Below are positions 34,616-42,736 of a stretch of DNA of 64,000 nucleotides, one piece after another. Positions within the stretch are counted from its first letter, which is position 1. Each line of letters begins with the position of its first letter. The position numbers and the translations under genes are program-made. The notes beneath the pieces are model-generated. The model was not told the DNA's origin and did not search any database. It saw nothing but the letters and a program-made list of their open reading frames with translations. The stretch covers positions 16,842 to 80,841 of the forward strand of contig JANQQK010000039.1 of the NCBI GenBank assembly GCA_028289375.1. Reading direction: 5' to 3'. This stretch comes from Phycisphaerae bacterium (GTDB lineage: Bacteria > Planctomycetota > Phycisphaerae > UBA1845).

Positions 34616-35215
34616 TCAGTTCACTTTTTCAAGCTGCCAGTACTCAACTTCAACCGGCGTTGCACGACCAAACACCTGCAACACAACCGTCACCATGCCG
34701 CGACGCTCATCGAGGGATTCAACCTCGCCCTCGTAGTTCTCAAAACTGCCTTCGGTGATCTTGACCACCTCGCCCTTCTTGAGGTCCATCCCGGAAAGAC
34801 CAGGCGCCTCTTCGGACGTCTCACAAGCAGCCAGCATCTGCACGACATCATGCTCGGACATCGGGATCGGCTTGCCCGACGACGCAATGAAATCGCCGAC
34901 ACCCGACGATTCCTTGATCGTGAACCAGACATCCTCGGGAATCGAACCGTCATCCTCCGTGCACATCTCGACGAAGACGTAGCCGGGATAGAGCTTGCGC
35001 TCCGTAATCCGAACCTGCCCCGCCTTCATCCGTCGCTCCTTGAGCGTCGGAACGAGCACGCGACCGATGCGATGCTCAAGTCCCTCGATCTTGATCTTGC
35101 GATCAAGCCCTTCGCGAACGCGGTTCTCCTTGTTTGAAGCGACACGAAGCACGTACCACTTCATTCCAGGGGCGGTCGAATTGGCGTTTTCCGAAGCCAT
35201 TTCGTCCGTCGTCAT
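34616..35215 (-). CDS. nusG: Transcription termination/antitermination factor NusG
   Basis: A 199-residue NusG. The NGN domain begins at WYVLRVASNKENRVREGL after about 18 extra residues and includes KLYPGYVFVEM. The C-terminal KOW domain reads KKGEVVKITEGSFENYEGEVESLDERRGMVTV, then a VEVEYWQLEKV ending typical of NusG. It links RNA polymerase to ribosomes or Rho. Its ATG overlaps the secE stop (ATGA), so the two are translationally coupled. Confidence 0.97.
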   Translation of the reverse strand: MTTDEMASENANSTAPGMKWYVLRVASNKENRVREGLDRKIKIEGLEHRIGRVLVPTLKERRMKAGQVRITERKLYPGYVFVEMCTEDDGSIPEDVWFTIKESSGVGDFIASSGKPIPMSEHDVVQMLAACETSEEAPGLSGMDLKKGEVVKITEGSFENYEGEVESLDERRGMVTVVLQVFGRATPVEVEYWQLEKVN

Positions 35216-35769
35216 GACCCGCCCCCGATGACCTTCAGGAAGGTGAACACACGAATGAAGATGAAGTCCGCAACGAACAACAACAGCGCGAGCAGAATCG
35301 TGAACACAATCACGACTTTCGTCGAACCGATCAACTCATTGCGAGTGGACCAGCTCACCTTCTTCATCTCGCTCTCAGTCGCGATGAAGAAGTCACACGA
35401 ACCTCGGTTCACACCGACGATCCACCAGATGACGAATCCAATCGTAGCCACGACCACGAATGGGATGCCGATCTTCACCCAGAGCGTCCAGGCGGCGTCG
35501 TCGGCGAACACAATCTGGTTGTACAGAAAGTTGCCGCCAGACAGCGTCAGCAGACCCGCACCCACAGCGGTGCCCATCCGGGTGTAGTATCCCTGACCGG
35601 GCTTGTACATCTCGAAGAACGATTGGCCACCACCGCCAGGCGGAGACGACGTTCCACGACCCGATGACGGCCCGCTGCCCGACTTACTATCCTTGGACGA
35701 TCGGTCGACAGTGGCTGTCGCACCGCCCGCCTTGTCGCCGCCAACATCCTGCTGCGAAGAATCGGACAT
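35212..35769 (-). CDS. secE: Protein translocase subunit SecE, with N-terminal extension and extra membrane segments
   Basis: 185 residues, long for SecE (about 60 in most bacteria, 127 in E. coli). The first 50 are disordered Ser/Gly-rich. Two hydrophobic stretches follow (about 64-88 and 95-118), and then the true SecE part: the amphipathic segment ATESEMKKVSWSTRNELIGST and the membrane helix VVIVFTILLALLLFVADFIF. It clamps SecY in the membrane. It precedes nusG with a four-base overlap and follows tRNA-Trp. Confidence 0.92.
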   Translation of the reverse strand: MSDSSQQDVGGDKAGGATATVDRSSKDSKSGSGPSSGRGTSSPPGGGGQSFFEMYKPGQGYYTRMGTAVGAGLLTLSGGNFLYNQIVFADDAAWTLWVKIGIPFVVVATIGFVIWWIVGVNRGSCDFFIATESEMKKVSWSTRNELIGSTKVVIVFTILLALLLFVADFIFIRVFTFLKVIGGGS

Positions 35770-35835
35770 CGCCGAATCCTTTCACCAACTGCTGCCCGCC
35801 ACGCTGCTTGCCATACCCTGCGTGGTCAATCTACC

Positions 35836-35909
35836 CAGGAGCGGAGGGACTCGAACCCCCAACCGCCGGTTTTGGAAACCGGTGCTCTGCCAAATTGAGC
35901 TACGCTCCT
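35836..35909 (-). tRNA. tRNA-Trp (anticodon CCA)
   Basis: A complete cloverleaf of 74 bases on the minus strand. The acceptor stem AGGAGCG pairs fully with CGCTCCT, and the anticodon stem CCGGT/ACCGG encloses TTCCAAA, giving anticodon CCA. The T loop is TTCGAGT. The discriminator base is G, as in bacterial tRNA-Trp. The 3' CCA is not encoded. It sits between rpmG and secE. Confidence 0.95.
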
Positions 35910-35950
35910 CCGAACCGGCCTCACACCGTCGGCGAGGAACGGCCCATGTA

Positions 35951-36118
35951 TTACTTACGCTTGAGTTTGTGCACCGTCCGCTTTCGCAAACGGGGGCAAT
36001 ATTTCTTCAGCTCGAGCTTCGGAACACCACCCATCACATTCACCGACGTGCGATAGTTCAGATCGCCCGTTTCGGTGCATTGCAACCACACATATTCGCG
36101 TTTCTTTGATTTTGCCAT
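35951..36118 (-). CDS. rpmG: 50S ribosomal protein L33
   Basis: A 55-residue bL33 read from ATG 36116-36118: MAKSKKREYVWLQCTETGDLN..., with LELKKYCPRLRKRTVHKLKRK at the end. Classical zinc-binding L33 has two CxxC pairs (CTEC and CPRC); here the second Cys of each is replaced (CTET, CPRL), leaving only Cys14 and Cys41. It lies between tuf and tRNA-Trp, a common place near secE. Confidence 0.94.
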   Translation of the reverse strand: MAKSKKREYVWLQCTETGDLNYRTSVNVMGGVPKLELKKYCPRLRKRTVHKLKRK

Positions 36119-36146
36119 GATGCCTCTCCGGCCGCTGCCTCAGCGA

Positions 36147-37352
36147 CTACTCGAGGATCTTCGTGACAACGCCCGAACCAACCGTTCGGCCACCCTCACG
36201 AACCGCGAAACGAACACCCGACTCCATGGCAACCGGCTTGCCAAGCTTGACCTTCATCGTGACGTTGTCACCCGGCATGCACATCTCAGCGCCGCCCATC
36301 AGATCCAGCGAACCGGTCACATCCGTCGTGCGGAAGAAGAACTGCGGACGATACCCGTTGAAGAACGGCGTATGACGACCACCCTCTTCCTTCGTCAACA
36401 CGTACACCTCGCACTCAAACTCCGTGTGCGGCGTGATCGTGCCGGGAGCAGCCAACACCTGGCCGCGACTCAGTTCTTCCTTGCCGATACCACGCAGCAG
36501 GCAGCCAACGTTGTCGCCAGCCATGCCCTGATCGAGCAGCTTGTTGAACATCTCAACGCCGGTCACGGTCGTCTTCTTCGACTCTTCCAGACCGACGATC
36601 TCGACCTCATCACCAACCGTGACAATGCCGCGCTCAATACGACCCGTACCGACCGTACCACGACCCTTGATGCTGAAGACGTCCTCAACCGCCATCAGGA
36701 ACGGCTGATCCGTCACGCGGGCAGGCTCTGGAACGTGTGCATCAACGGCGTCCAGCAACTCCTGAATGCTCTTGGTCGCCTCAGGATCACTCGGGTTGTT
36801 CAACGCAGCAAGCGCCTGACCACGAATCACAGGTGCATCGTCGCCCGGGAAGTCATACTTGCTGAGCAACTCGCGAACCTCAAGCTCGACCAGGTCCAAC
36901 AACTCCTCGTCATCAACCAGGTCGCACTTATTCAGGAACACCACCAGGTACGGAACGTTAACCTGACGGGCCAGAAGGATGTGCTCGCGCGTCTGCGGCA
37001 TCGGTCCATCAGCCGCGGACACCACCAGGATCGCGCCGTCCATCTGGGCGGCACCGGTGATCATGTTCTTGACATAGTCGGCGTGACCAGGGCAGTCGAT
37101 GTGCGCGTAGTGACGCTTGTCCGTCTCATACTCAACGTGCGACGTCGCAATCGTCATGATCTTCGTCGCATCGCGGCGACCCTGCGATTCAGACGCCTTG
37201 GCCACCTCGTCGTAGGCGATACCCTTGGAAAGGCCCTTCGCAGCTTGCGTCATCGTGATGGCCGCCGTCAGCGTCGTCTTGCCGTGGTCAACGTGACCAA
37301 TCGTGCCAACATTGACGTGCGGCTTGGTTCGCTCGAATGTTTCCTTAGCCAT
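36147..37352 (-). CDS. tuf: Elongation factor Tu
   Basis: A 401-residue EF-Tu. G1 is [10 protein letters not shown]3 [12 protein letters not shown]4 NKCDLVDD. Domains II and III follow, including the C-terminal [18 protein letters not shown]. It delivers aminoacyl-tRNA to the ribosome. GGAGG lies about 12 bases ahead of the ATG. It follows tRNA-Thr and leads into rpmG, tRNA-Trp and secE, so it is probably in one transcript with them. Confidence 0.98.
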   Translation of the reverse strand: MAKETFERTKPHVNVGTIGHVDHGKTTLTAAITMTQAAKGLSKGIAYDEVAKASESQGRRDATKIMTIATSHVEYETDKRHYAHIDCPGHADYVKNMITGAAQMDGAILVVSAADGPMPQTREHILLARQVNVPYLVVFLNKCDLVDDEELLDLVELEVRELLSKYDFPGDDAPVIRGQALAALNNPSDPEATKSIQELLDAVDAHVPEPARVTDQPFLMAVEDVFSIKGRGTVGTGRIERGIVTVGDEVEIVGLEESKKTTVTGVEMFNKLLDQGMAGDNVGCLLRGIGKEELSRGQVLAAPGTITPHTEFECEVYVLTKEEGGRHTPFFNGYRPQFFFRTTDVTGSLDLMGGAEMCMPGDNVTMKVKLGKPVAMESGVRFAVREGGRTVGSGVVTKILE

Positions 37353-37524
37353 CTGCTGTTCTATCCTCCACTCTGGTGTTTCTCGCTACGCGCCCCGCAC
37401 ATAACACGCGACAGGCGGCTCGTTTCTCTTTGTTCAATCCGCCGAACCAGGCTCACACGATTCCTGCGTTCGACGGGGCAACGGCGGCTTCACAGGCCGA
37501 TCGGTCCTGCCCCGAAATAGACAA

Positions 37525-37597
37525 AGCTGCTGACGGGACTCGAACCCGTGACCTCGTCCTTACCAAGGACGCACTCTACCGACTGAGCTACAGCAGC
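37525..37597 (-). tRNA. tRNA-Thr (anticodon GGT)
   Basis: A 73-base cloverleaf on the minus strand. The acceptor stem GCTGCTG/CAGCAGC is perfect; the anticodon stem CGTCC/GGACG encloses TTGGTAA with anticodon GGT. The T loop is TTCGAGT and the discriminator base T. The 3' CCA is not encoded. It is the first gene of the tuf transcript. Confidence 0.95.
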
Positions 37598-37777
37598 AAA
37601 CCGATCACGATCGAGTCCGTCCGGAACGCCCGTTGCGACAGACCAAAAGAAGATGCACCTGCACTACTTCAGGTCGTTTCGCCTGACGTTCTCACAATGA
37701 CATCCCGCCCACAAGTCCAGCTATTCCTTCGACTTAGCCGTCATTGATCAAAATGGCGGGAGACTCAAAGCCTCGCG

Positions 37778-37805
37778 AGTATAGGCATCATTCGATTTCT
37801 GTCAA
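37778..37805 (-). promoter_or_regulatory. Strong promoter for tRNA-Thr / tuf transcript
   Basis: On the minus strand a perfect TTGACA (37800-37805) stands 16 bases before TATACT (37778-37783), about 180 bases ahead of tRNA-Thr. It is the closest match to the sigma70 consensus in the window and heads the whole translation supercluster. Confidence 0.75.
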
Positions 37806-37851
37806 ATCCAAAAAAACACGCCAAACCCACGACATCTCGGCCAACATTCAA

Positions 37852-37889
37852 GCCCATGCCCCATCACCCGCCACGCCGCGTGCATGGGC
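37852..37889. repeat. Inverted repeat GCCCATGC / GCATGGGC
   Basis: Perfect eight-base arms at 37852-37859 and 37882-37889 are separated by 22 bases. There is no T-run, so it is not a terminator. It lies upstream of the tuf promoter's -35 and before the plus-strand gene. Purpose unknown. Confidence 0.45.
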
Positions 37890-38004
37890 ATAACGTCAAA
37901 ATTCACCGCAACTTATAACCTCGATCCGCAAGCCGGTTTGTACTTTGCAACCCCGTGAAGTATCATCGCCGATCCGACAGTGCAGCCGCCCGCAGGAGCC
38001 CACC

Positions 38005-39819
38005 GTGATCCGCACCCCGTTCGATCCGTCTCAGTCCCGACAACCCCCACCCCAGTCGGCAACACACAACCCGCGCGGGATCACCGCTGCGCATCCACTC
38101 GAAATCCGCGAATCCGGTCACCCGATCCCGCGAAAAACACTGCGAACGGACAATCCCGCGAAACCGCGCTCGCTCAAGAGACGTTGGTTTCTCTCGCTGT
38201 TTCTCGCCATCGGTGCCGGAATCGTCGTCGCAGCGGCAGGGGAACTTCGCTACCGAGCCACCGGCACCTTCACCGCCCCCAGTACACCAGCAGAGTGTCG
38301 CCGTGAATTCCTGGAATATCTCTGGCAACAGCAACAGGAAGGCGCCATCCGCAAGGGTTGGGCTGTCCACTCCCATGCTGAGAAAAGCACCATCGAAGTC
38401 TCCATCACCCACAAGACGCCGGAATCCGCCAAGAACACCATTCTCACGCTTGCCGACGGATTGCGCGAGTTTCTCAGAATACGTGAAGAAGCGGCTGCAA
38501 CCCTCGACGAAGACACCAACCGTGTCCTCGAAGACCTCATTGGCGAACTGAGCACCGAAGCCCAGGAGCAATCTCGCAAGCTCAATCAATCCGGCGACGC
38601 ATCACAGGACCCACTCCTCGATCAGCGACGATTGCGCACATCACTTGCTGATCGGGTACTTGAGCTGAATCAACTCCGCGCAAGCGAAGCAAAGGCCATC
38701 GAACAACTCGATCTCCTGGAACAGGCCAACGTCGACCAGCAAGTCCTCGTCACAGACGAAGACCGACAGAATGCGTACGACAAACGATCCGATCTCGTGC
38801 AGGACGCAGAGCAACTCGTCGTCCAACTGACCCAAGCCAGGCGGTTCATGGACAGCGTCTGGCAGTCCACCACGCCACATATCGATCAGTTGCTGTCGTC
38901 TGCTGCCGCTTCTGCGCAAGCCGGCGCCTATCAGCCAAACGAGGACACGAACAGCCCCGCTCACCTGTTCACAAGGACCGCCTCGCTATACCAGCAGCGA
39001 CTTTCAAGGTTTGCACGCCAATGGACATCAGCGTTCGCGACGCTCCGCGAAGCGGCGATCGACCCGCACAATCCCGTCGTGATGGAGCGTCATCGCGAGC
39101 TTAACGACATGCTCGGCGACTTCCTTTACCACGCCGGCAAACTCATGGACACCATGCACGATCACACGCGCCGGCTGACCGAATCCGCCGCCTCCGCCGA
39201 TGGCGACCAGCGCACCGTCGCCGCCATCCGGCGCAGCTTCCACCGCCTTGAATCCAGCCACCGCCAGTTCGAATTTGCCGCATCCGACATCCGACGGCGA
39301 AACAACTTTAGGCTCGACTCCGCCCTCAAATCCGCCGGCGGGCTGCTCGGACGCATCCGCGAGGAAATGCAATCGATCGACGCACAACTCGTTCGCGACG
39401 CCAAGACAAAGTGGCTCGACGAGCGTAAGGCCGAACGCCTCTCATTGGCGACGCACATTCAGAATCTCCGCGACACGATCAACAGCCGCATCGATGAAAT
39501 GATTGCCATCCAGGATCAGCTCGTCGAGACGATGCCGAGAATCGAGGCACACCTGCGCGACCACGTGGCCGCTGAAACCGCCCGATCGCGCATCGCCGAG
39601 ATCAACAAGCAACTCATCCAGCGCGAAAAGACGCTCGAGGAATTCCGCCAACGCGGCGACATCCGCCGGCAGCTCTACCGTACCGAGCTAATCGGAACAC
39701 ACGTTGACGACGTTCCAGCCAACATCCGTGAGCGCATGCTCTTCGGACTTGGCGCAGCACTGGCCACGTTCGTCACCTGCCTCGCATTGACGACGCGACT
39801 ACGTTTTGTAAATGGCTAA
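38005..39819 (+). CDS. Two-TM coiled-coil protein with polysaccharide co-polymerase (Wzz)-like topology
   Basis: 604 residues from GTG 38005, chosen because GCAGGAG lies six bases upstream; a TTG 60 bases earlier has none. A basic N-terminal tail of about 60 residues precedes a membrane helix (FLSLFLAIGAGIVVAAAGEL, about 62-81). A long, highly charged, mostly helical segment (about 95-570) contains several heptad-like stretches, and a second membrane helix (MLFGLGAALATFVTCLALT) lies at the very C-terminus. This N-TM, periplasmic coiled coil, C-TM layout is that of chain-length determinants, but I see no kinase domain, no clear Wzz signature and no glycan genes nearby. Function not known. Confidence 0.7.
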   Translation: MIRTPFDPSQSRQPPPQSATHNPRGITAAHPLEIRESGHPIPRKTLRTDNPAKPRSLKRRWFLSLFLAIGAGIVVAAAGELRYRATGTFTAPSTPAECRREFLEYLWQQQQEGAIRKGWAVHSHAEKSTIEVSITHKTPESAKNTILTLADGLREFLRIREEAAATLDEDTNRVLEDLIGELSTEAQEQSRKLNQSGDASQDPLLDQRRLRTSLADRVLELNQLRASEAKAIEQLDLLEQANVDQQVLVTDEDRQNAYDKRSDLVQDAEQLVVQLTQARRFMDSVWQSTTPHIDQLLSSAAASAQAGAYQPNEDTNSPAHLFTRTASLYQQRLSRFARQWTSAFATLREAAIDPHNPVVMERHRELNDMLGDFLYHAGKLMDTMHDHTRRLTESAASADGDQRTVAAIRRSFHRLESSHRQFEFAASDIRRRNNFRLDSALKSAGGLLGRIREEMQSIDAQLVRDAKTKWLDERKAERLSLATHIQNLRDTINSRIDEMIAIQDQLVETMPRIEAHLRDHVAAETARSRIAEINKQLIQREKTLEEFRQRGDIRRQLYRTELIGTHVDDVPANIRERMLFGLGAALATFVTCLALTTRLRFVNG

Positions 39820-39853
39820 CAGCGATTGACCGCGAATGGTGATAAGTGCGGGG

Positions 39854-39991
39854 TCAGACGATGTTGATCCGCTTGCGACCGGCCCGACGCTTCCGGTTGA
39901 TCATCTTGCGGCCGCTGGCAGTTCGCATTCGTGCCCGAAAGCCCTGCTTGCGAGCGCGTTTAATCTTGCTGTTTCGACGTGGATAATGCAT
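39854..39991 (-). CDS. rpmH: 50S ribosomal protein L34
   Basis: A 45-residue bL34: after MHYPRRNSKIKRARKQGF the diagnostic RARMRTASGRKMINRKRRAGRKR. It is an early-assembly protein in 23S rRNA. Usually rpmH is followed by rnpA near the origin; neither rnpA nor dnaA is here, and the downstream neighbour is a convergent plus-strand gene. A promoter is readable at 40069-40097. Confidence 0.95.
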   Translation of the reverse strand: MHYPRRNSKIKRARKQGFRARMRTASGRKMINRKRRAGRKRINIV

Positions 39992-40068
39992 GCAACACCT
40001 GATGCGATTCGACTACACGACTCCATTTCCCGACCGGCGACGCATCCCGCCTCTCAGCCGAGCGGAGA

Positions 40069-40097
40069 ACTGTAACACACCCGCCAGACACCTGCAA
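40069..40097 (-). promoter_or_regulatory. Promoter of rpmH
   Basis: On the minus strand TTGCAG (40092-40097) is followed after 17 bases by TACAGT (40069-40074), giving a leader of about 70 bases to the rpmH ATG. Confidence 0.6.
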
Positions 40098-40121
40098 CAT
40101 CGCCGCACCGGGCAACTTCCC

Positions 40122-40153
40122 GGATCGCCAGCCTCCATGGTGCAGGGCGATCC
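40122..40153. repeat. Stem-loop upstream of rpmH promoter
   Basis: GGATCGCC (40122-40129) and GGCGATCC (40146-40153) are perfect eight-base arms around a 16-base loop. No T-run follows on either strand. Confidence 0.5.
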
Positions 40154-40262
40154 CAGTCAGTCCGCTACCCCATGAACAGCCGTCAACGTTCACGCCCTGC
40201 CCCCCCGCCATCACGCGCATACCCCACAAACCCGATCTGCACGTCATTTGCGACCCAATCGA

Positions 40263-40292
40263 CCTGCCGGAGACCGCGATCAACCCGGCAGG
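40263..40292. repeat. Stem-loop between rpmH and rnc
   Basis: CCTGCCGG (40263-40270) pairs with CCGGCAGG (40285-40292) around a 14-base loop. On the plus strand it is followed by CAAAAGC, not T-rich, so it is not an evident terminator. Confidence 0.5.
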
Positions 40293-40554
40293 CAAAAGCA
40301 CAACACAGCCAACGTCCGAAAACATGATGACGACCGAGTTGTGATACTTCAAAAAATACCGGACTTCCCCTGAATTCCGTGCCCCAACACGCTCGATGAT
40401 TTGGTAAGCTAGTGCAACGAGTGGCTTCATAAGCCAGCACTGCAGCATTCTCAGTGCGGGTGGCCTCTCAAGTTCAAGAAACCGGCCCATGGCGAACGTC
40501 GCACCCGAAGAGATGGATCCTGCGACGTCCGCGATCGGCCCGTGAGACGATCGC

Positions 40555-41277
40555 GTGACCCAGTCAGAAGCGCTCCAACGCGCGCAGGAAATCACCGGCT
40601 ACACGTTTCGAGACCCCGCTCGCCTCCACCGCGCGCTCACGCACGCGTCCTTGGCCGACCATCGCCTCGAAAGCAACGAACGACTCGAATTCCTCGGCGA
40701 CGCCGTGCTCGGACTCGTGGTCTGCGAAGAGCTGTACCGCGTGTTTCCGGATGAACTGGAAGGCGAACTGACCAAGCTCAAGTCAGCCGTCGTATCCCGC
40801 CGTACCTGCGCCGACATCGCCGACCGCATGCAACTCACCGAGCTAATCTTCCTGGGCAAGGGCATGGAGGGACGTGGGAAAGTCCCCACCTCGCTGCGGG
40901 CGGCCGTCTTTGAATCCATCATCGGCGCGATTTTCCTCGACGGCGGGTTCGAGGCTGCCAAGGACTTCATCCTCGAACACATTCGCGATCACATCGAAGC
41001 AGCCGCCGAGTCAGACCACCAACACAACTTCAAGTCCCTGCTCCAGCAGCACGCCCAAAGGCAACTCTCGGCCACGCCGCACTACGAGCAACTCGACGAG
41101 AAAGGCCCGGACCACAGCAAGTGCTTCGAAATTTGCGTGACCATCGGTGGCAGACGCTTCAAGTCTGCTTGGGGCAACAGCAAAAAGGAAGCCGAGCAAA
41201 AAGCCGCCTATCTCGCCATGCAGGAACTCAGCCGCGCGGACTTTGATGTAACGGAATTGGGCCTCGACATCGCGTAA
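40555..41277 (+). CDS. rnc: Ribonuclease III
   Basis: A 240-residue dsRNA endonuclease that processes rRNA precursors. The signature NERLEFLGDAVLGL gives Glu42, Glu45 and Asp49, and ELEGELTKLKSAVVSR gives the conserved Glu at about 69. The second metal-site segment reads RAAVFESIIGAIFLDGG: the catalytic Glu (120) is there, but the Asp three residues before it in E. coli (Asp114) is Ala. A dsRNA-binding domain (about 155-230) ends with KSAWGNSKKEAEQKAAYLAMQEL. GTG start with only a weak GTGAGA-like site; a terminator lies just after. Confidence 0.95.
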   Translation: MTQSEALQRAQEITGYTFRDPARLHRALTHASLADHRLESNERLEFLGDAVLGLVVCEELYRVFPDELEGELTKLKSAVVSRRTCADIADRMQLTELIFLGKGMEGRGKVPTSLRAAVFESIIGAIFLDGGFEAAKDFILEHIRDHIEAAAESDHQHNFKSLLQQHAQRQLSATPHYEQLDEKGPDHSKCFEICVTIGGRRFKSAWGNSKKEAEQKAAYLAMQELSRADFDVTELGLDIA

Positions 41278-41327
41278 GGCGTCGCACCCGACCTGTCCGG
41301 CTGTCGCACCAAGGCTTGCCTGCGCAA

Positions 41328-41357
41328 CAAAAAAAGGCGCCCCATTCGGGACGCCTT
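41328..41357 (-). terminator. Rho-independent terminator of the di-haem oxidoreductase gene
   Basis: Arms AAGGCG (41334-41339) and CGCCTT (41351-41356), extended inward by CCC/GGG, form a hairpin followed on the minus strand by about seven T (41328-41335). It lies 33 bases after the minus-strand gene and 50 after rnc, and may also slow transcription from rnc. Confidence 0.8.
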
Positions 41358-41389
41358 CGATTTGGTACATTTCGAGTGTCCGCGATCGG

Positions 41390-42736
41390 TTAGATCGAGT
41401 CGAGGAACTTTCGAACAGCCGCACGCTGCCGCGTTTTCAAACGAAGATACGCATCGCGCGACGCAGCCGCTTCACCACCATGCTCCATGATGGCCGCGTC
41501 ATACTTTGACATGTCGTCGGTATCGCGCGCCCGTCCGTCATGCAGCAACTGTGGTCGCAGGCGAACACCCCACAACGGGGCGGTCTTCATCTCAAAACCC
41601 TGCGCGTCGCCCTGCACAATCTGGTCACCCAACGCCCCCATGTCGTGCAACAGCATGTCAGAGAAGAGGAACACGGGCTTGTTCGACAACGCAGCAACCT
41701 CATTCGGCGCCGTGAACAGCACCGGCGTGTGACAATCTGCACAACCAATCTGGCGGAACAGGAAGAAGCCGCGGTTGTTCAACGACGGCAATCGTGGAAC
41801 CGGTGCGAGGAACCGCTGGAAATTGGCCATACGGTTGAAATTGGAGATGCCGTTCATATCCGGCACGTCCTCCGGATCCTCGATCATGTCGCAATCACCC
41901 AGGGCAGGCGGATGAACGCCATTCGGGTCATTGTCCTGCATGAAGACGATATTCGTAACGCCCGTCTCTTCCTTCTGGGCATCCGCGGAGAACGTATCAA
42001 GCGTCGCCACCTGGGCCTTCCAGCCAAAGCGACCCACGCGCTCGACCCCCTCGATCGGATCCATCACGATATGGGCGCGGCCACTGATCCCGTCGCCGTC
42101 CGCATCAGTTGGATCTTCCAGGGCGAGGATCGTCTCGTCGGCGATCGCCTCCATCAACCCAGTGCCAAAAGTAGGCGTCGTGATCCGAAGTGCTGTCACG
42201 GTCGCCTCGTCAGGAATGACCTCCTGACATTCGTCCATATTGTTGATCACGGAGGACTGCAGCAAAGAGCCGCCGAAGTCGGCCATCGGGTCGAACTCAC
42301 CCTTGCCGATCAGGCGGCCGAACCGCTCAACTTTCTTTACGCCCGCACCACCAATACCACCCAAGGAGTGGCACGAAGCGCAGTTATTGTCATTGAAAAT
42401 CGGGCCAAGCCCGTCTTCCGTCCCCAATTCACGCTGGAACTCTGCCAAACCTTCCTCGAACAGCGCCAACTGATCAGGCGTCAGTCCGGGAAGCGGACGT
42501 GCGAAATCGTCCTTGTCGCCCATGCCAAACGCAACGACTTCGACGTGTTCGTTGTCGCTATTTCCGGATTCCATCCCAGGCAGATTGCCACTGGCAGCGC
42601 CCACCTGCTTTCCATCACCTTCGCGCGCGTTTGGATCCTCGTTCAACCCGCCGCCGGCGAGAATCGTCGCCGATCCGACGCACAAGGCCAACGCAACCAC
42701 CAACGGTCCCATCATCCAACGATGTCCTGATCTCAT
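41390..42736 (-). CDS. Exported di-haem oxidoreductase (DUF1111 / thiol oxidoreductase-like)
   Basis: About 448 residues. I choose ATG 42734-42736, which has TGGAG upstream; an ATG 18 bases earlier lacks a site. A signal peptide (WMMGPLVVALALCVGSATILA) is followed by two c-type haem motifs: NCASCH (about 119-123) with SLGGIGG after it, and GCADCH (about 332-336). Further conserved segments are LLHDMGALGDQIVQGDA and TAPLWGVRLRPQLLHDGRA, typical of the DHOR/DUF1111 family related to MauG-type peroxidases. Probably periplasmic electron transfer. Monocistronic: terminator behind, and another terminator ahead from the upstream gene. Confidence 0.85.
   Translation of the reverse strand: MRSGHRWMMGPLVVALALCVGSATILAGGGLNEDPNAREGDGKQVGAASGNLPGMESGNSDNEHVEVVAFGMGDKDDFARPLPGLTPDQLALFEEGLAEFQRELGTEDGLGPIFNDNNCASCHSLGGIGGAGVKKVERFGRLIGKGEFDPMADFGGSLLQSSVINNMDECQEVIPDEATVTALRITTPTFGTGLMEAIADETILALEDPTDADGDGISGRAHIVMDPIEGVERVGRFGWKAQVATLDTFSADAQKEETGVTNIVFMQDNDPNGVHPPALGDCDMIEDPEDVPDMNGISNFNRMANFQRFLAPVPRLPSLNNRGFFLFRQIGCADCHTPVLFTAPNEVAALSNKPVFLFSDMLLHDMGALGDQIVQGDAQGFEMKTAPLWGVRLRPQLLHDGRARDTDDMSKYDAAIMEHGGEAAASRDAYLRLKTRQRAAVRKFLDSI

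Larger units (their letters stand above)
37598..38004. other. Divergent intergenic region upstream of tRNA-Thr and the coiled-coil gene
   Basis: About 400 bases without a gene. It holds the strong minus-strand promoter at 37778-37805, an inverted repeat with a 22-base loop at 37852-37889, and the GCAGGAG ribosome-binding site of the plus-strand gene. No clear plus-strand promoter could be named. Confidence 0.6.
39992..40554. other. Intergenic region between rpmH and rnc with two stem-loops
   Basis: About 560 bases. It contains the rpmH promoter (40069-40097), two strong inverted repeats (40122-40153 and 40263-40292), and a possible 18-codon frame ATG 40489 to TGA 40545 (MANVAPEEMDPATSAIGP) just before rnc, without a clear ribosome-binding site. 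A longer minus-strand frame across the region has no recognisable features and I do not call it. Confidence 0.6.

Noticed and set aside
40489..40545. 18-codon frame just upstream of rnc as a leader peptide
   Set aside because: No clear ribosome-binding site and no attenuator structure next to it; mentioned in the intergenic entry only.
39960..40595. Minus-strand frame of about 211 codons across the rpmH-rnc gap
   Set aside because: It overlaps rpmH and the rnc start, lacks a ribosome-binding site and recognisable features, and covers stem-loops and the rpmH promoter.
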